Shown: piece by piece, positions 15,692-17,392 of the stretch
How positions within the stretch are numbered: the first letter of the stretch is position 1
Layout of the letters: the number at the start of each line of letters is the position of its first letter
NCBI GenBank assembly: GCA_036939755.1
Contig: JALLAZ010000296.1
Location: forward strand, 1-17,392
Source of the DNA: Stephanodiscus triporus
Lineage: Eukaryota; Bacillariophyta; Thalassiosirophyceae; Thalassiosirales; Thalassiosiraceae
DNA length: 17,392 nucleotides
Direction of reading: 5' to 3'
Position numbers and translations under genes: made by a program
The notes under the pieces: generated by a model
The model's database searches: none
Told to the model about the DNA's origin: nothing
The model's input: only the letters and a program-made list of their open reading frames with translations

Positions 15692-17137
15692 CTACACTCC
15701 CCCCTCGTCTTCATCATCATCATCGTCGTCGCTCTCTTCGTTCTTGTCATCGTTCTCGTCGAACACATTGTCATCAAACACATAATTGTCGTCTTCGCCA
15801 TCGTCCACTCATTCCTCGTCGTCATCGTCGTTGCTGTCGCCGCCCTCAACACCGCCGTCGACGCCGTCGACACCACCGTCGACACTGTCGACGTAATCGT
15901 TGACAAACGTCAATCCGCCGGGGAACCAGTCATAACCCGTCTTCCTCCACGCATTCCGGAGGTTCTTTTTATTGTTTATCGCCATATCCCAAAACGCCGC
16001 CTTCACCCCCTCGATTACCTCCGTGCACGTTGCATCGCGCACCTTGCTCGTCGCATCGATTAAGTCCGTCATCCACTCCTCCCACATCCAATGGACGCGC
16101 GCCTTGAAGGGCTTGTTGATGCCCACGTCAAGGGGCTGACACAAGCCCGTGCAGCCGCTGGAGATGTGGAGTACCTCGATGCCCAGCTTGTTTATCTCGG
16201 ACACAACCGATGCCATTATGTGGCATTGGTACGAGTCAAGTAGGATGACGGGAACGATACCTGGGGGGCGGGGGTCTGTCAAGAGATAGGGGGCAATGAC
16301 TTGCTCAACCCACATGAGCATACATCGCTCGTCCATCCACACAGCCTCTTGGCATGCATAGATGTTCGTGGGGTCATAGGTGGGGAGCTCCTTTTTTGCG
16401 ATGCGCCCGTTTGGCTTACCTTTGAAAATAAGCATCGGCATCATAATATCGCCAGAAGCCGTCACGGTGAGCGCACAGGTGGCTTGTTTTGTACCGTCTA
16501 TCGTCTTCCTGACGTTCACCGTCTTCTCCCCACACTTCGCCAGCATCCTCAAACTCTGGTAAGAAAACAAAAGGGGTGTCTTGTCCATGTTCCAGACATA
16601 ACGTGGATCGCGATGCGGACCGACAAGAAGCGGACGAGTTTCGTCCATGAACTCCATCACCTCGTCGACAACCGCCTGCGGTGCGCGAGTTGCCTTGTTT
16701 GTCCTCATGCGATAGACATATTAATGCTTTTGCATAAAATGCCATACCGCATGGTAGTGGGCATTGAAGGACTTACCGCCAGAGGTCATCCGGAGCAGGG
16801 CCAACGCCTTGAACGACACAAGGGTGTGACGAATGCAAAAACCCTGCTCGCAACGAGCAAAGATCCACTGTAGCAGCTCATCCTCAATCAAGTTGAGCTG
16901 CCCATTGGGCCCATCACAAATGGCATGCTTGCACGATTTTTTGTTTGCCCGGAGCCTTGCAATGTCCTTCCTCCATTTGGAGAGAAGGCTCCTGTTCACA
17001 CCAAGCTCCTCAGCCGCTGCGACGATAGAGAGTTTCTCTCTGACTGGAGCCGGCCATACTCCTCAAGAAGGAAGCATGATCTTCTCAATCACAGCATACC
17101 GCCTGCGGACCTTGCCCGTTGCACCCCCCTTTGGATG
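15692..17137 (-). pseudogene. Decayed pogo/CENP-B-type DDE transposase
   Basis: A single minus-strand frame of about 480 codons, interrupted by three in-frame stops: TGA at 17065-17063, TAA at 16723-16721 and TGA at 15811-15809. From the N-terminus: a helix-turn-helix (SIVAAAEELGVNRSLLSKWR, about 17020-16965), a CENP-B/Tc5-type DNA-binding region (ELLQWIFARCEQGF...LALLRM), the linker TNKATRAP, then the DDE core. Numbered from the Met at 16708, Asp42 is in WNMDKTPLL, Asp158 in VILLDSYQCH and Asp194 in LCQPLDVGINK, giving 35 residues between the last two. The C-terminus is a Val-Asp-Gly repeat and an acidic tail that continues past the third stop to TAG at 15692. No in-frame ATG is visible upstream of 17131, where the frame stays open to a TAG at 17242. 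Near the first stop the neighbouring frame reads more sensibly, so two compensating indels are possible there. Probably inactive. Confidence 0.8.
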
Positions 17138-17392
17138 AACGAGGAGCGAACAAGGCAGGGCAAGAGGGGAAGGATGGAAGAGATTAATGTGAGTATGCTT
17201 TGGAGGTGCGCCAAATTCGGCCAACCCCAAAAATACATCCTACTTGTGGCACGCCAAATAAAAATACACAGGAACAAGTATGGTGTGAGCCGTAGAGTGG
17301 CAGGAAAAGAAATATTTTAAATCCTACGTATTCATAGTAATCTGACCCTAAAAACTAACTAAGAGGGTTTTAGACCTTCGCACTTGGGTCTT
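17138..17392. other. Upstream flank of the pogo relic
   Basis: No supported gene. It contains CCTACGTA at 17323-17330. I looked for a terminal inverted repeat shared with 14650-14930 and found none, so the element's right end probably lies beyond the window or has decayed. Confidence 0.4.
17323..17330 (+). promoter_or_regulatory. CCTACGTA motif upstream of the transposase relic
   Basis: Fourth copy of the 8-mer, in AT-rich DNA upstream of the minus-strand transposase relic. Inferred only. Confidence 0.25.

Noticed and set aside
14650..17392. Terminal inverted repeats for the pogo-type element
   Set aside because: No convincing match between 14650-14930 and 17140-17392; only short CCTACGT copies in the same orientation.

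Overview
The window looks like nuclear DNA of a photosynthetic stramenopile, most likely a diatom (centric, perhaps Thalassiosirales-like). The reasons are short GT-AG introns of about 80-95 nt, a class I fumarase with an N-terminal presequence, a secreted protein with Ser/Pro repeats of the diatom type, and a C-terminal domain I recall only from diatom proteins. This placement is an inference from gene content; no rRNA or organellar marker is present. I saw no tRNA, rRNA or CRISPR by eye.

Layout from left to right: (1) 326-2176 (+), an iron-sulfur class I fumarate hydratase, probably mitochondrial. (2) 2411-4626 (-), convergent with it, a 710-residue protein of unknown function in two exons, ending in a PH-like domain. 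(3) 4844-8009, an apparently intact 3.16-kb DNA transposon with perfect 20-bp terminal inverted repeats between TA dinucleotides; it carries one 835-residue DD35D-type transposase (5171-7678, -). (4) 8618-9337 (+), a small secreted protein with a lysine-rich part, a Ser/Pro linker and a four-cysteine C-terminus. (5) 9534-14478 (-), one large gene that breaks up into several unrelated-looking open frames until it is spliced. Four exons, including a 19-nt microexon, join in phase into a 1493-residue protein: signal-peptide-like N-terminus, thioredoxin domain with a WCKTC active site, about 400 residues of coiled coil, duplicated linker modules and an Ala/Lys-rich helical tail. (6) 14928-17137, a second transposon-related region: a 189-residue protein of unknown function (+) faces a decayed pogo/CENP-B-type transposase (-) with three in-frame stops.

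There is no operon logic; these are separate eukaryotic genes with two transposon insertions between them. The most interesting items are the thioredoxin/coiled-coil fusion, the intact TA-flanked transposon of a family I cannot name, and the accessory gene beside the pogo relic. Two smaller signals are an 8-mer (CCTACGTA) found four times, always in non-coding DNA upstream of a gene, and a strong 5'-to-3' fall in GC content in the two largest host genes.
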